Assembly: GCA_000333855.2 (NCBI GenBank)
Contig: CM007315.1
Coordinates: forward strand, 736,051 to 798,129
Origin: Endotrypanum monterogeii
Taxonomy: Eukaryota > Euglenozoa > Kinetoplastea > Trypanosomatida > Trypanosomatidae
Direction: 5' to 3'
DNA: 62,079 nucleotides
A program made the position numbers and the translations under genes. Shown piece by piece: positions 1 to 9,996 of the stretch (positions are counted from its first letter, which is position 1; the number at the start of each line of letters is the position of its first letter). The notes beneath the pieces were generated by a model. The model did not search any database and had not been told where the DNA came from. It saw only the letters and a list, made by a program, of their open reading frames with translations.

Positions 1-558
1 AATGACATCCCCGTGCCACCCCATTGTTTTTCCTGTGCTCCGCTCAGTCAGCGCAACACCGCTTGGAAACCACTTACGCGGATTGTAGCCAGCCTCATTG
101 AAGAAGCCCATGATGCCCTTCTTCTGGGCCATCATCAGCCCGTGAGTCACTGGACGTGGTAGCGGCAGCTCCCCATTGCTCACACTGTCGCTGCCACCGG
201 CGATTACGACATCGGCATGCCCAGCCTCAATCAACATGCACGCTTGCGAGAGCGCACTCAGCCCGCTCGCACATGCCATGCTAGTGAGATTGCCAGTGAT
301 CTTCTTTGGCAAATTCAGGTCAATTACAATCTCGCGCGCGCAGTTATGTGCATTTCCTTGGAGGACCACGTTTCCCCACACAATATGGTCAATCTCCTTG
401 GGGTCGAGAGACGTCTTGTTGAGTAGGCCCGCTACGGAGGCACTGGCTAGTTGCAATGTATCAGCCTTCATCAGTACTCCAAAGGATTTGACAAACGGTG
501 TCCTCGCTCCTGTGACGAGAACTGCGCGCTGACGGAGAACATGACGAGTGGAGTGCAT
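1..558 (-). CDS. Thiolase (trifunctional-enzyme beta-like), N-terminal part
   Basis: This is the N-terminal 186 residues of a thiolase; the reading frame stays open to position 1, so the C-terminal half lies outside the window. Thiolases cleave 3-ketoacyl-CoA with CoA (or run the reverse condensation), usually in the mitochondrion or glycosome. Visible features are VTGARTPFVKSFG at residues 15-27, SMACASG at 93-99 with the nucleophilic cysteine at 96, and GGSDSVSN at 121-128. The stretch ALTERSTGKTMG resembles the beta subunit of the mitochondrial trifunctional enzyme more than a cytosolic acetyl-CoA acetyltransferase. The start is the ATG at 558; the short Arg/His-containing lead could be a targeting signal. 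A pyrimidine tract abuts this ATG without an AG between them, so the splice site is unclear. The catalytic His and second Cys are off the window, so the subtype is an inference. Confidence 0.9.
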   Translation of the reverse strand, partial: MHSTRHVLRQRAVLVTGARTPFVKSFGVLMKADTLQLASASVAGLLNKTSLDPKEIDHIVWGNVVLQGNAHNCAREIVIDLNLPKKITGNLTSMACASGLSALSQACMLIEAGHADVVIAGGSDSVSNGELPLPRPVTHGLMMAQKKGIMGFFNEAGYNPRKWFPSGVALTERSTGKTMGWHGDVI

Positions 559-3311
559 ATTCAAGAAAGAGAAGAAGTTGTAGGTTTGTGTCGAATGCAC
601 TGGAAATGCACTAAAGATACCAATAGGGGTGAAGAACGATAGGCGTAACGAAACTTTTATAAGCAGATGACAACACGGATTGGAACAAGACGATTGGAAG
701 ACGCAATCACAGCATTTGAAATGCGGAGAGAAGACTACTACATTTCTTTAGTGCTTTTTTTCTCAGGCGATAGCCTGTCACCATAGCCCTAAACGCAGAA
801 TCTAAGTAACAGCAGTCCCCGAGAATGCAAAGGTATGATCGTGAGCGAAAGCTCAAAATGTAAGGAGAGCTCCTTATCACAAGACTTCAACACTGGTAGT
901 GAAGACTGCCGACACTAGAAGACCGGGGATGTGTTGGGTCCAAAGAATTGCGGAACTTCGCGAGATATGCTGTAATTACTTCAATGTGGCCGGGTGAGCA
1001 CCTGTACGGCTATAATCTGCAACCCGGTAAGTTGGCAACTCGCATAATTTCTATTTCCAGTTTCGTAAGAGTACACACGCCTCCGGGCAACCAGGGTCAA
1101 ACCCATACCTGCGCTATACTCAACGTCGCATTTGTCGCCAGCACTTACGAGAATTCAAAACACAATACCCTAAAAGTGTTGGTGTCATATGGCAAGACTC
1201 AGGTCAAATACGCTCCACTGAAGAGAGAGCATCGCATCCACGTAGTGAGCATACCCACCAGGAGACTAGCTATCACTTGCTGGAGCACGCCGCCACCAAG
1301 AAAAGAGGAAGGAGCTACCAGCCACCAGGTTTGATTCGTGAAACAGGTCATCAGCGCCTCACTAAGCAAGCGAGCTTCTCTCCCAAAATGCAGACATGAC
1401 GGACATCATCCCGCCTCAGAGACACCTCGCCAGCCCGGTAGCCGATACCGACACAGGCCGGACAAGTCACCATACCAGTCATCTTTAAGGCGTGGGTTTC
1501 CACAGGCGGCTGCCGGTCCGCCCCACGGTCCTGGAAGCCGTAAAAGTGGAATCTGAAGAAACGGCCCGCACACCCGACACCCAGGATGCAGAAAGTAAAA
1601 GCAAGTCTGCGAGAAACCCAGATGTGTAAAAGGCGGTAAGCACCCACCGCATATGAGAGGAAACGAGTTTCGACCACAGAATCAACCACAACCCCTGACA
1701 CTCACAGACACCGAAGCGCACCCCCCCCCCCCGAGGGAACCACGGAAGCCGGCAAGGCTCAGTCCTTTCAAAAGGGAGCCGCGCTCTTTAGACAATCCCG
1801 CCCGACCAAACCCGCACAGTAAGTCGAAATAGAAAAAAAGCCCCACAGGGGTTGACTTTTACTTTCCCGAAAGCAAGGCTGCACGCAACCCCCCCCCCAG
1901 AAACCGAGGACGCCCCCAGGGCGCCATATGGCAGCCGCACGGGCAACCCCTCAGCGACGCACACGGTAGGAACCAAACGGCGGCCAAACCGGGAACAAAA
2001 AGGTAACAAGAGCCATATCATTCTTTCTCGCTCCAGCTGGTGCCGGTGGCGCGTGCAGCTCTGAAAGGAGCCCGATGGTTAAAAGTGAAATAATAACCAC
2101 ACCCAGAAAGACACGAAGCGTGATCCAAAGAAAAAACATGTATTTAATTGCGGCACGCCACGGAATTTGTAAAACGGGGTGGATTGCCATAACCTCGCTA
2201 GGTGGAATCTCTGTGCGAATGTCTTCTCGGACAAACCTCATTTTAGCAGAAGAACCCCAGTAAAAATGCATATCGCGTGGCATCAAAGGTGCGAATAAAA
2301 GAAGTAACTCGGAGGACACGATCGCTTCTAAAATTCCATTTAATGGACAGATGATGTGCCTCACGAATTTCAGAAGTTTGACGCCAATAATACACCTGGA
2401 AAAGGCTCCGCAGATGTACAATTTTGCAGGTGGGCGTTTCACAGACCCAGGAGCGCAGCCCATACCCACTGTAGTATTTTTTTCAAATAGTACAAATCAT
2501 GTTCATTTACGCAAACTTTTGAACTTGTTGTTTTCTTGTACCACTTTGCGCTCTACTTAATCAGCTCTCCAGTATTTTATATTTAATGCTTCTCTTCAAT
2601 CCCGCTGTTACTTTAGACCGTTTGCTTTCTCATTTCCACTGTGGCAGCCAAAGGGAAGCACCGTACATTTCCTTTGCAACACTTGGAAACTTTTCTGTGG
2701 CTCTTAACCTGATTCTCCCACACAAAGGGAACCCAGATCCACTTGCGGACCGCATTTCCAGTTTTCCTCCCTAGCAACATCGTTGAATCGAAGGGTAGTC
2801 ACATAAATTGAAATTTCAATACCACCCATGATAAAAAATACACCCAATTCGCTACTCTACTAAATTTCACAAATATCGAGAACATGCGCACACGCCCAGG
2901 CGTCTTTTATCACCTGGCATGAAACTTGCAGGGGACTGCAGTTGCGCAATAGTTAATATAAGCATTATGAAAATCGATTTTCCTACCCGATCAATCGCGC
3001 CAAAGAATTCAGCTAGCCACACCAATTCCCTCCCCATAAAAATGTCACCCGGCAACCCCCTGGAGGAGATACGCGGAAAGCTTTGCCACCCCCCGCCTCC
3101 CAACCGAACGCCCCACTGCCAATGCCAGCACCCCGCCACCATTCCCAAGCCCCACCCCCATAGCATAGCCCCGCGCGATGTTTGGCAACAAACGAACCCA
3201 AACACGTTCGAACCGCATGCGTTTCTGCAGGGTGTCTTTGAACCCCCGCCATTAACCGGACCAAGCCCCTGGCGCCACCATCTTCGCAGCGTGGCTCTCG
3301 ACGCTCGCGGT
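559..3311. other. Gene-free stretch, left half of a 5.7-kb gap
   Basis: No convincing gene is visible here. The plus strand is C-rich over about 1000-3300, with C runs near 1718-1731, 1890-1900 and 3090-3100. This is opposite to the purine-rich plus strand of other spacers in the window. Reading frames are short or have poor codon use. A minus-strand frame at 1951-2469 is listed separately. No tRNA, rRNA or snoRNA cluster could be recognised. The segment may be degenerate retroposon-derived DNA or the relic of a lost gene. Confidence 0.5.
1951..2469 (-). CDS. Unexplained open frame with hydrophobic segments, possibly a gene relic
   Basis: A 172-codon frame is open on the transcribed strand inside the gene-free block. 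It encodes a hydrophobic stretch around residues 45-60 and another around 110-130 (FFLWITLRVFLGVVIISLL). I recognise no family. Third codon positions are only moderately GC-rich, unlike the confident genes in this window, which argues against a living gene. The frame is long for its local GC content, and membrane-like segments are not what random C-rich DNA usually gives. It may be the eroded remains of a membrane-protein gene, or chance. Confidence 0.15.
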   Translation of the reverse strand: MGMGCAPGSVKRPPAKLYICGAFSRCIIGVKLLKFVRHIICPLNGILEAIVSSELLLLFAPLMPRDMHFYWGSSAKMRFVREDIRTEIPPSEVMAIHPVLQIPWRAAIKYMFFLWITLRVFLGVVIISLLTIGLLSELHAPPAPAGARKNDMALVTFLFPVWPPFGSYRVRR

Positions 3312-3570
3312 GCCGGCGGCGCAAGACTAGCCTCCCTGACCCACTCATCCCGATACGGAGGCGGGGGGCTCCCACAATGCCGCATAACAAAAGCGACCGC
3401 TGCCTTTTCCCTGGGGGTGGCCCAGGGGGTGTGCGGGTATGTGCGCACCTTCTGCGCGCACCTATTTGGGGGTTGGGTAGAATGACATTTATGCGTGCTC
3501 ATCAATCAATTTCTTCTGTTCTTCCAGCATCTGGCTACATCTCTCGACCATCAGATGTCGCGCTGCGGCT
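3312..3570 (+). repeat. Dispersed repeat copy A, SIDER-like retroposon relic
   Basis: The last 89 bases (3482-3570) align without gaps to the minus strand of 20271-20359 with 78 identities by hand count. Similarity resumes upstream around CCCACTCATCCCGAT (about 3339-3353) and GCCGGCGGCGCA (3312-3323). Copy A has roughly 85 more bases than copy B between these blocks. Weak similarity continues about 60 bases beyond 3570. No open frame or target-site duplication is obvious. Trypanosomatid genomes carry many short non-coding SIDER relics, mostly in 3' UTRs, and this fits that class. Copy A lies antisense to local transcription. The family assignment rests on memory of SIDER-type sequence and is not verified. 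Confidence 0.6.
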
Positions 3571-6307
3571 CGTCCCCGGATTGCCTCTACGCGGGCGTTG
3601 GCCTCTTGGGTTTCTCTGCGGGTGTGGGCTGTGTATGGTTCTTGTGTGCGCTGCGTCGGATTTCGGTCGCGGGGTCATGTGATCCTAGGCCCCCCGGGGT
3701 TTTTTCAAAGAGGGGTTGTGGTTCTCAAAGATGATAGAATTCTTCTCTTGCAACTCAAGATCGGGAAGGTTTGTTATGCAAGCGAACGCCTTTTCCTGAG
3801 CACGCTTGGGTTTTCCTTGTTCCGGACTTGGGGCCACATGGATTTAAAGCGCTGGTCAAAGTGTATTTTGGCACTTTTCCATCTTGAAAGCGTGCAAGGA
3901 TTTTCAGTTTCTGTCTCGGTAATGAAATTAGGGCGGAGAAGCGCTCAAGTCAACCAGGGGAAGAGGGGTAAACACCTGAAACTGCACTGGTGCTTTCCAT
4001 CTTCTTTGTGGCTGGTGCTTCGCAATGCTCTTTTTGTTTTTACTTGGGGCGTGTTGGGGGGTGCTGGGCTGCTTTGGTGCCAAAAAGTACTTCGAATACC
4101 CATACTAGGACACATTCAGCCGAACACTGTGCAACAAAATATCAAGTATATCTAAATGCACCCTAGAAGAAATTTTGCGGTCCGATGCTGGACGTTGCAG
4201 CGTGGAAAGTGTAGGCACACCGTAACCCCAGGTGGGGTTTTAATACGGTGGAGGCGGTACCGAGTATGAGATTATTAGTTTCATATCTTCGAAACTGTCG
4301 GCCCTGATCATCGAGGTTCATTTCACACTTCCCGTTTCAGCTTTCCTTAGTCACTTTCAAAATAATGCCCTTTCTGTTCCTTGTAAAGTTTGTTTTTGGC
4401 AGGCTCATCTCAGCCAGTTCTGTGCCGGCACCTTCCTGTACTATAAAATTTCCAATGGTAAGTGGCGAGCTTCGAAAGAATGATACGTATGCTGAGAGAA
4501 TTTTCTTATATCACAGCCTTGGTTATTTCCGTCATGTTCGATAGGATCGGCTCTGCATGCAAGGGTCTTTGCTCGGGTCGCGGGGGGTGCAGGGAGGGCG
4601 TGTGAGATGACCGGCGCCTCGGTTGTTTTCGGAAAGGGGGTGGTCGCTAGTGGGGTTTCGCGGTGACACCGCACGGGGCGGACTCGCGCTCGCCTTTGTT
4701 GGGGGACCCGGGAGGCTGTAACTTTCACCTGATGGATGAAACAGCGAGTGAAATACCTCCAGATAAAAAACAATCAACGATGGCCAGGAGTCCATGGGTA
4801 GGTACGGTGCCCGGATGGTTCCCGGGGTGGCCCGATGGTGGGGGCTCTCGTCGGCAGGAAGGGTTTTGAGCTTGGTGATCGGTGGGAAAAAATACACCAA
4901 GTCTCGCGAAAAGCAAACACCATTCAATATTAAAGAAGTTCCCCCTGATCGCCAAGGGGAAACCCCCGGCCCCAAAGAGAGAAGGGATCCCCCTGGCAAG
5001 AGGGGCCTGCACATGTGGAGGCGCCCCCTGCCCACGATCAGGCCATCACCACACCCTCGATGGATGGACCGAGTCGCTCGCCAGAACGGTCTACACATGG
5101 GGGGTAGGTGGCCTTTTGGACTTGCGATTATTCGTTTGTGGATGATGGGTTTCAATGGCACCAGCTCCTCCCTTTTCCATTTCCCATTGAGGTCCAATAA
5201 TTTTTATTGCGTTTGAGGAGGGTGTTCTTATCCTTTTAAAAGTGTCCGAGAAAGTGTCATAGTCGTCATTTTTTATCGGAAAAAAAAGATTGCGTTGCGC
5301 TCCTGTGTTGAAAGCGTGTTTCTCGTCATTGTGGGGGTTTTTGTTTCTGGAAGAGTGTGTTTTCCGATTTTTTTCGCATCGGATGGCACTCGACGAGGGC
5401 TGGATTGCGGACCCCTTGGCGGCGGTGTCTTCGTAGGTGTTGAAAAAGAAGGGGGGATAGTAAAAGGTGGGGGATGGGAAAAATATTATTCAACATCAAA
5501 GGTGTTGATTTTAAGTGCCCGAGGGGTAAAGAGTACTCGAGATTTTTATTTGGAAATAGAAAAGTACTCTGCAGTGGAGTTGCAGCAAAGACTCTGCCAA
5601 GACGGAATTGTGGGAAGAGATGGGTGGGTTCTTGTCGCTTGTTTCTCCGCCGCTTCACGTGGCTAAGAAAGAAGGGGGTGAGGTATACAAGTAAAAAGGC
5701 TTAACAGAAAACCAAATGGGTTGTAAAAGAGCAGGGATGTTAAGTGGAAAATTGCCTGAAAAAAACGCCAGGGTCGTTTGGCGTTGTGTCCTGGCTTTGC
5801 CTCTCTGCTCTTCGGGGGGGCGGTTGTCACTGTAGAACCCTAGGGGGTGGGAAGTCTCTTCACCGAGGCGTGGTGGTTTCTGCATGTTCGGTGTGCGTTT
5901 TGATTTTGTAAGTGGCTAATGGCTTTCGGTGTTTTGCTTCCCTATGGCTTTTTTTTTCTGGCGGGGGGGCGGGGCGGCCCCCCCCCCCCGGTGCCCGGGT
6001 GGGTGGTGGGCGCTCGGCCATGGCGAGTGGCCGCTGCCGCGTTGGCCAGGGGCCGGGTGGGGGCAGCCGTTTGGCTTTTTTTCCTTGCCCCAGGTGTTCC
6101 TTCTCTATCCAGGGTGGCGGGGGCAGGGTGGGGGGGATTCGGTCTTGGGGGGGGGGGGTCATGGCAGGGTTCGGGGGCAGGGCGCGCCAGGAAGGGTGGC
6201 GCGACACGCGGGTAAGGCAGGGCGGCTCTCTATTTGGTGAGCTTTGTGGCTCATGGTGAACTCGCTGTTTTGTTTTTCCAATTAAAAAAAGATGTTCAGT
6301 GATAAAT
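3571..6307. other. Gene-free stretch, right half of a 5.7-kb gap
   Basis: No convincing gene is visible. The plus strand becomes G- and T-rich from about 3.56 kb to 6.26 kb, the reverse of the C-rich block to its left. G/C homopolymer runs occur near 5964-5990 and 6149-6160. Frames up to about 220 codons exist on both strands, but they are low-complexity, Pro/Gly/Arg-rich and show no domain. The right end is the 3' flank of the MYND-protein gene. The segment may be repeat-derived. Confidence 0.5.
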
Positions 6308-7732
6308 TCAACGCGGAACCGGTTTCAAAACCTGAGCTGTCCCGTATACGACCGTGGGCGACGCGGGCTGACTGCGACGCGACTCGATTTCGTGGCAGAA
6401 ATTCTTATGTTTGTCCCAGTCCGCCTTCTGGCACTCAGAGGAGCAGTAGAAGGTGACATCGCAGCCGCTGCACTTGAGGAGGTCTTTGGTGCTGCCTGGG
6501 CAAGACGGGTTCGCACACTTCATGTCGGCCTGCTTTCCAACAAACACGTCACGGCTGTGCACGGCGAGGTGATACTCAGGGGCGCTGAGGGCAAGAAACA
6601 CGGCTAGGATGTGCTCCTTGAGGGTGTAGAGCGCCTGGAGGACATCCTCCTGGTTGAGGCGACTATAGGCTGCCTCGGCGGAGACGAGGGCCTCGTTCAG
6701 CGTTGACACCGTGTCGCACAACAGTCGAATTTCTTTCACCTCGCTCTTGACCCACAGCAGCGCCAGGACGACTCGGTCCAGGGTGAGCATCTTGGCGCTG
6801 GACACGTCCGCCATATCGCTTTGAGGTGACGAGAGGGACTCGATGTTGTCGAGTGCGTCAAACAGGGCTGTGCGGCAGTAGAAAAGCCGCCCGTTGTGGA
6901 TGAAATGCCCAATGTCGTCCAGGTGCGGGTTCTCCATAAAGTCCTTGCAGAAGTTGTGCAGAAACTTGGAGACGGTGTCATGCATGCGTGCATCCTTTGC
7001 GTTGACCGCGGCGATCATGACGCAGTCAAGGACTTTGATCTTCTCCATGTCGCGCAGGAAAACCGTTGGGCCGGTGCGCAGCTTTGTGTAGCAAGGACAT
7101 CCGTCGCAGCACACAAAAGTGTTGAAGAGCAGCTTGCCGTTCGAGGAGTACGGCGAGACACCGTTGCGGGTGTTGACAGTGAAGAAAAGAAACTTAATGG
7201 AGTCCATCAGGCGACGGAATGCCTCAGCCGAAGTGATGTTGCTGCGCAGAGAGCTTACACACTCCGTCACGTGCCCGGCTGCAGCGATGAGGGCTTCTGA
7301 ATTCTCGGACTTCAATTTGGCCGCGGTCTGAAACCGCGTGCAGTGTTGGTCCAGCAAGGTGAGCAACGCGTTTTTTTCACTGGTGTTCGAGACGGTGAAT
7401 TTGGCTGTCATGCACACAATTCGGAAGACGTCGTGTGCCTCACCGAAGATGCCTGTCATGTTACGGAACGTCTCGTGGGCTGCCACACGGCTGTAGATGA
7501 ACGTCACCGCCTTTTCGAGGAACGGGTCTTCGTGAAGTACCGTGTGCGCCATCAGACAATCCATCAGCCGAGTCGCCACTGCGACGCGCTTGGACGGGGA
7601 GATGCTATCCATGTAGTCATCAAACCAGTTCATTCGCATCTCTCGGAATGGGTAGCGCAAGACGGAGTCATGGTTCACCGGTGGGCGGTCATCTGCTGTG
7701 TCGAGGGAGGAGTCGTGAGACTGTTCTGTCAT
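6308..7732 (-). CDS. MYND-type zinc finger protein
   Basis: The 474-residue protein ends in a MYND finger. Cysteines at about 406, 411, 421, 424, 430, 434 and 446 and a histidine at 442 give the C..C..CxxC..YCxxxC..H..C order of the family. The motif FYCSSECQKADWDKHKNFC is typical, although the first pair is spaced CxxxxC. MYND fingers bind zinc and mediate protein-protein contacts, often with proline-rich partners. The preceding 400 residues are mostly helical and unrecognised, and there is no SET domain. The start chosen is the ATG at 7732 (MTEQSHDSS). The longer upstream frame reads through U-rich spacer and is probably untranslated. No AG lies between the nearest U-rich tract and this ATG, so a start at a later methionine (MRMNW) is possible. 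Confidence 0.85.
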   Translation of the reverse strand: MTEQSHDSSLDTADDRPPVNHDSVLRYPFREMRMNWFDDYMDSISPSKRVAVATRLMDCLMAHTVLHEDPFLEKAVTFIYSRVAAHETFRNMTGIFGEAHDVFRIVCMTAKFTVSNTSEKNALLTLLDQHCTRFQTAAKLKSENSEALIAAAGHVTECVSSLRSNITSAEAFRRLMDSIKFLFFTVNTRNGVSPYSSNGKLLFNTFVCCDGCPCYTKLRTGPTVFLRDMEKIKVLDCVMIAAVNAKDARMHDTVSKFLHNFCKDFMENPHLDDIGHFIHNGRLFYCRTALFDALDNIESLSSPQSDMADVSSAKMLTLDRVVLALLWVKSEVKEIRLLCDTVSTLNEALVSAEAAYSRLNQEDVLQALYTLKEHILAVFLALSAPEYHLAVHSRDVFVGKQADMKCANPSCPGSTKDLLKCSGCDVTFYCSSECQKADWDKHKNFCHEIESRRSQPASPTVVYGTAQVLKPVPR

Positions 7733-8226
7733 GGCGCAGGTGGTGGCACGCAGACAGACAGAAAAAAAAAAGGTGAAAACAAAAAAGCAGGTGACGAGTA
7801 TAGGGGTGTCGCACCGGCCAAATATTTCTGTGTGGTGAGGACGTGGATTCGAGGAGACAGAGGGTGGTAGGCTGGGCAAGTTTTACAGACACTCTACACG
7901 GGTGCGAAGACACGGTTGCATGAAGAGGACACAGCGGGGAGGGGGAGCTGAGGCGTTGCAGATGATGCGTTGCGCTAACATATTTACGACAGAGGGGGGT
8001 TTTCGGGCATGCAGCCATACATGGTCACGCAGCAGGGGCAAGTCGGTTTCATATGAGGTGCGGTGGTGAGCCTCTTGACTCGGTTAGCGGCGCGTTCACG
8101 GTGCTGCTTTATTTTGTTTCCCTTTTCGAGGAGGAGGGGATGTGGCTTGGATGATCAGAGACCTCACCAGCAGCTGTCAAACGTGCTCCAGCAGCATTGG
8201 CGTACTTTCTTACACACGACAATGTT
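7733..8226. other. Spacer between MYND and Psf3 genes
   Basis: No gene is visible. A U-rich tract on the minus strand (A-rich on plus, about 7760-7791) is the likely pyrimidine signal for trans-splicing of the MYND mRNA. An alternative acceptor AG lies further upstream near 7830. Nothing else stands out. Confidence 0.5.
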
Positions 8227-8787
8227 TTAGGCGAAGCTTGCGTACCAGATGCATTCCTCTGCATGGCCGCGAAGGTACGAGTCCAGCAGGTGCCGCTCCG
8301 ACTCCTCCAGTTTGTCACGGATGTCGTTCAGGTCAAACCCTTTCTTGGAGGCAGCGAAGATGATACGTAAATATCGAAGCTGGTAAAGCCGAAATAGCTG
8401 TGCTGCCAGACGGTTGCCTTCAGCGCTCATGTGACCGCTAGACGTGGGGTTGCCGAGCAGCCGGCAGAGCTGCAGGCCGGCTCGGTAGAAATAAGGCGAC
8501 TTCCGATGAAGGCTTGGGGCCAGTGGGTGCGTCTTGAACTCGCGAAACGTGGTGAGAGAAAATTTCTGCGGAGCGTGAACGCTGACGTAGCCCTCCGTGC
8601 GTAGGGCCGTCGCAGCCCATAGGGGAACCATTGCCACACAGCCCGCCGCTACCTCTAAGGTAGGCTCCCCTTCGTAGGAGCGGACAGTGAGATCGTTGCC
8701 CATGTTGAACGACGGGACCGTGAACGTGACGGCGACGGGCTCCTCGCTCGCGCCAATGTCGTCTAGATCAAAATAGCTGCGGACCAT
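8227..8787 (-). CDS. PSF3: GINS complex subunit Psf3
   Basis: The 186-residue protein matches Psf3 along its length. It begins YFDLDDIGASEEPVAV, the FxxDDIL..E.lpV signature of the Psf3 N-terminus. Next come VPLWAATAL (the E/V-PLWLA motif), VSVHAPQKF, and SPYFYRAGLQLCRLL (the PyFY.fG..L element). A helical C-terminal half holds RYLRIIFAAS. Psf3 joins Sld5, Psf1 and Psf2 in GINS, which with Cdc45 and MCM2-7 forms the replicative helicase in the nucleus. The start is the ATG at 8787: the motif order begins immediately, and the longer upstream frame is His/Thr-rich spacer translation. A C-rich pyrimidine tract (opposite about 8828-8860) followed by AG near 8806 supports this start. Confidence 0.93.
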   Translation of the reverse strand: MVRSYFDLDDIGASEEPVAVTFTVPSFNMGNDLTVRSYEGEPTLEVAAGCVAMVPLWAATALRTEGYVSVHAPQKFSLTTFREFKTHPLAPSLHRKSPYFYRAGLQLCRLLGNPTSSGHMSAEGNRLAAQLFRLYQLRYLRIIFAASKKGFDLNDIRDKLEESERHLLDSYLRGHAEECIWYASFA

Positions 8788-9996
8788 ATATATATTTTTT
8801 TCTTTCTTGTGCGTGTGTGTGTGTGCACAGGTCGGAAAGGAGGATGTGGTGAGAGCGATCGGAAGAGGGGCGATGAGCTCGACAGGCGACGCGAGCACGT
8901 TTGATGGAGGACAAATGCGCAATCGTGCACAGACTTTACAAATGAATACTGTACTTTTATATGGGTGGTGGGCAACAAGGTGTTGGTGTTTTCGGGCTGG
9001 TGTGATACGCTTGTTCGCGACTGCGAAGTGGTCTACCGCAGCCCTGACATCGGTGTCGACTGGGGTGGAAGAGGAAAAAAAAGAGTGGGTGGGTTGCGAA
9101 AAGCTGTGGTGAACCAGAGGTTGGGATGGTTCAGTGTGTGTGTGTGTGTGTGCCCAGCCGTAATGCATTGGCAGTTTTCTGCGAGACTAATGAAGACCAA
9201 CGCTTCGTGGTGCACATCACAAGATGCCACAACCTTGAAGGCACTGCGGGAGTTGGCAGACAGCCATTCATTGAGAGAGAGAGAGAGGAAGGGGGTGTTC
9301 GTCCACCTCACTTTTTAAGTGAGTTCCTTGTGTCCAGAGACGAGGGAATGTATATGTACACACACACAGACACGTCCGTCCACATCCGTATGCACATCAC
9401 GATCAACAATCTACAAAGGTACAGGAAGGTTCACAAAGAAGCTCTGGGGACAATGCTGCATCACATCGATGGGAGCTCTGCGAAAGGAAAAACGATGCGT
9501 GTGCGCGTCTTTACGGAGTAGAGGACGAGAGTACGGGGGAGGGTCTTTACATCTAACGAAAAAAAAAAGGAGGATGAACGAAAAATTGAAGAACCGACCA
9601 GGTTAGATCAACACAGGACGTCTTTTTGTGCCCAGTGGAGAAGTTCATTCGATTTCCCCCAAAACATGTACACACACACACCCAGACATAAGAGAATGAG
9701 CGGGCAAGTGAGGAAAAGAAAAAAAAAAAAGTGGAAGCGGAAGGGGAGTGTACAATAGCAACAACAGAGCAAAATATCGATCGCTTGGGTCTACACGACG
9801 CATACCTTTGGTGCAGGACGGGATGGGATGGAGGGGGGGGGGGCGTCAGACCTGTTTGCACGTCAGCCGTAGTTCAGCAAGTGGTGGTGGTGGGGAAGGC
9901 TTTACGAGGTGCGTCCATCGTTTCTTGTCCTTTCTCTCCCCCGTTGTCTCTAGGTGAACATATGACCCCTCCCGAATAATGGAGTGCAACACTGCG
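8788..9996. other. Spacer with (TG)n and A-rich tracts
   Basis: No gene is visible. It holds a (TG)n run at 9134-9152, a (GA)n run at about 9273-9287, A runs near 9560-9568 and 9718-9731, and a G run near 9833-9843. It should contain the 3' UTR of the Cys-rich gene to the right and the splice signal of Psf3 to the left. Confidence 0.5.

Noticed and set aside
2919..3485. Long plus-strand and minus-strand frames across 2867-3505
   Set aside because: Both strands are open because the DNA is C/G-biased; the products are Pro/Gly/Trp-rich with no domain, and part of the stretch overlaps the dispersed repeat.
3598..4155. 185-codon plus-strand frame in the gene-free block
   Set aside because: It has no family resemblance, codon use is unlike the window's genes, and it is antisense to the flanking transcription.
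559..6307. Strand-switch region at the left gap
   Set aside because: Genes on both sides are on the minus strand, so no change of transcription direction is visible within the window.
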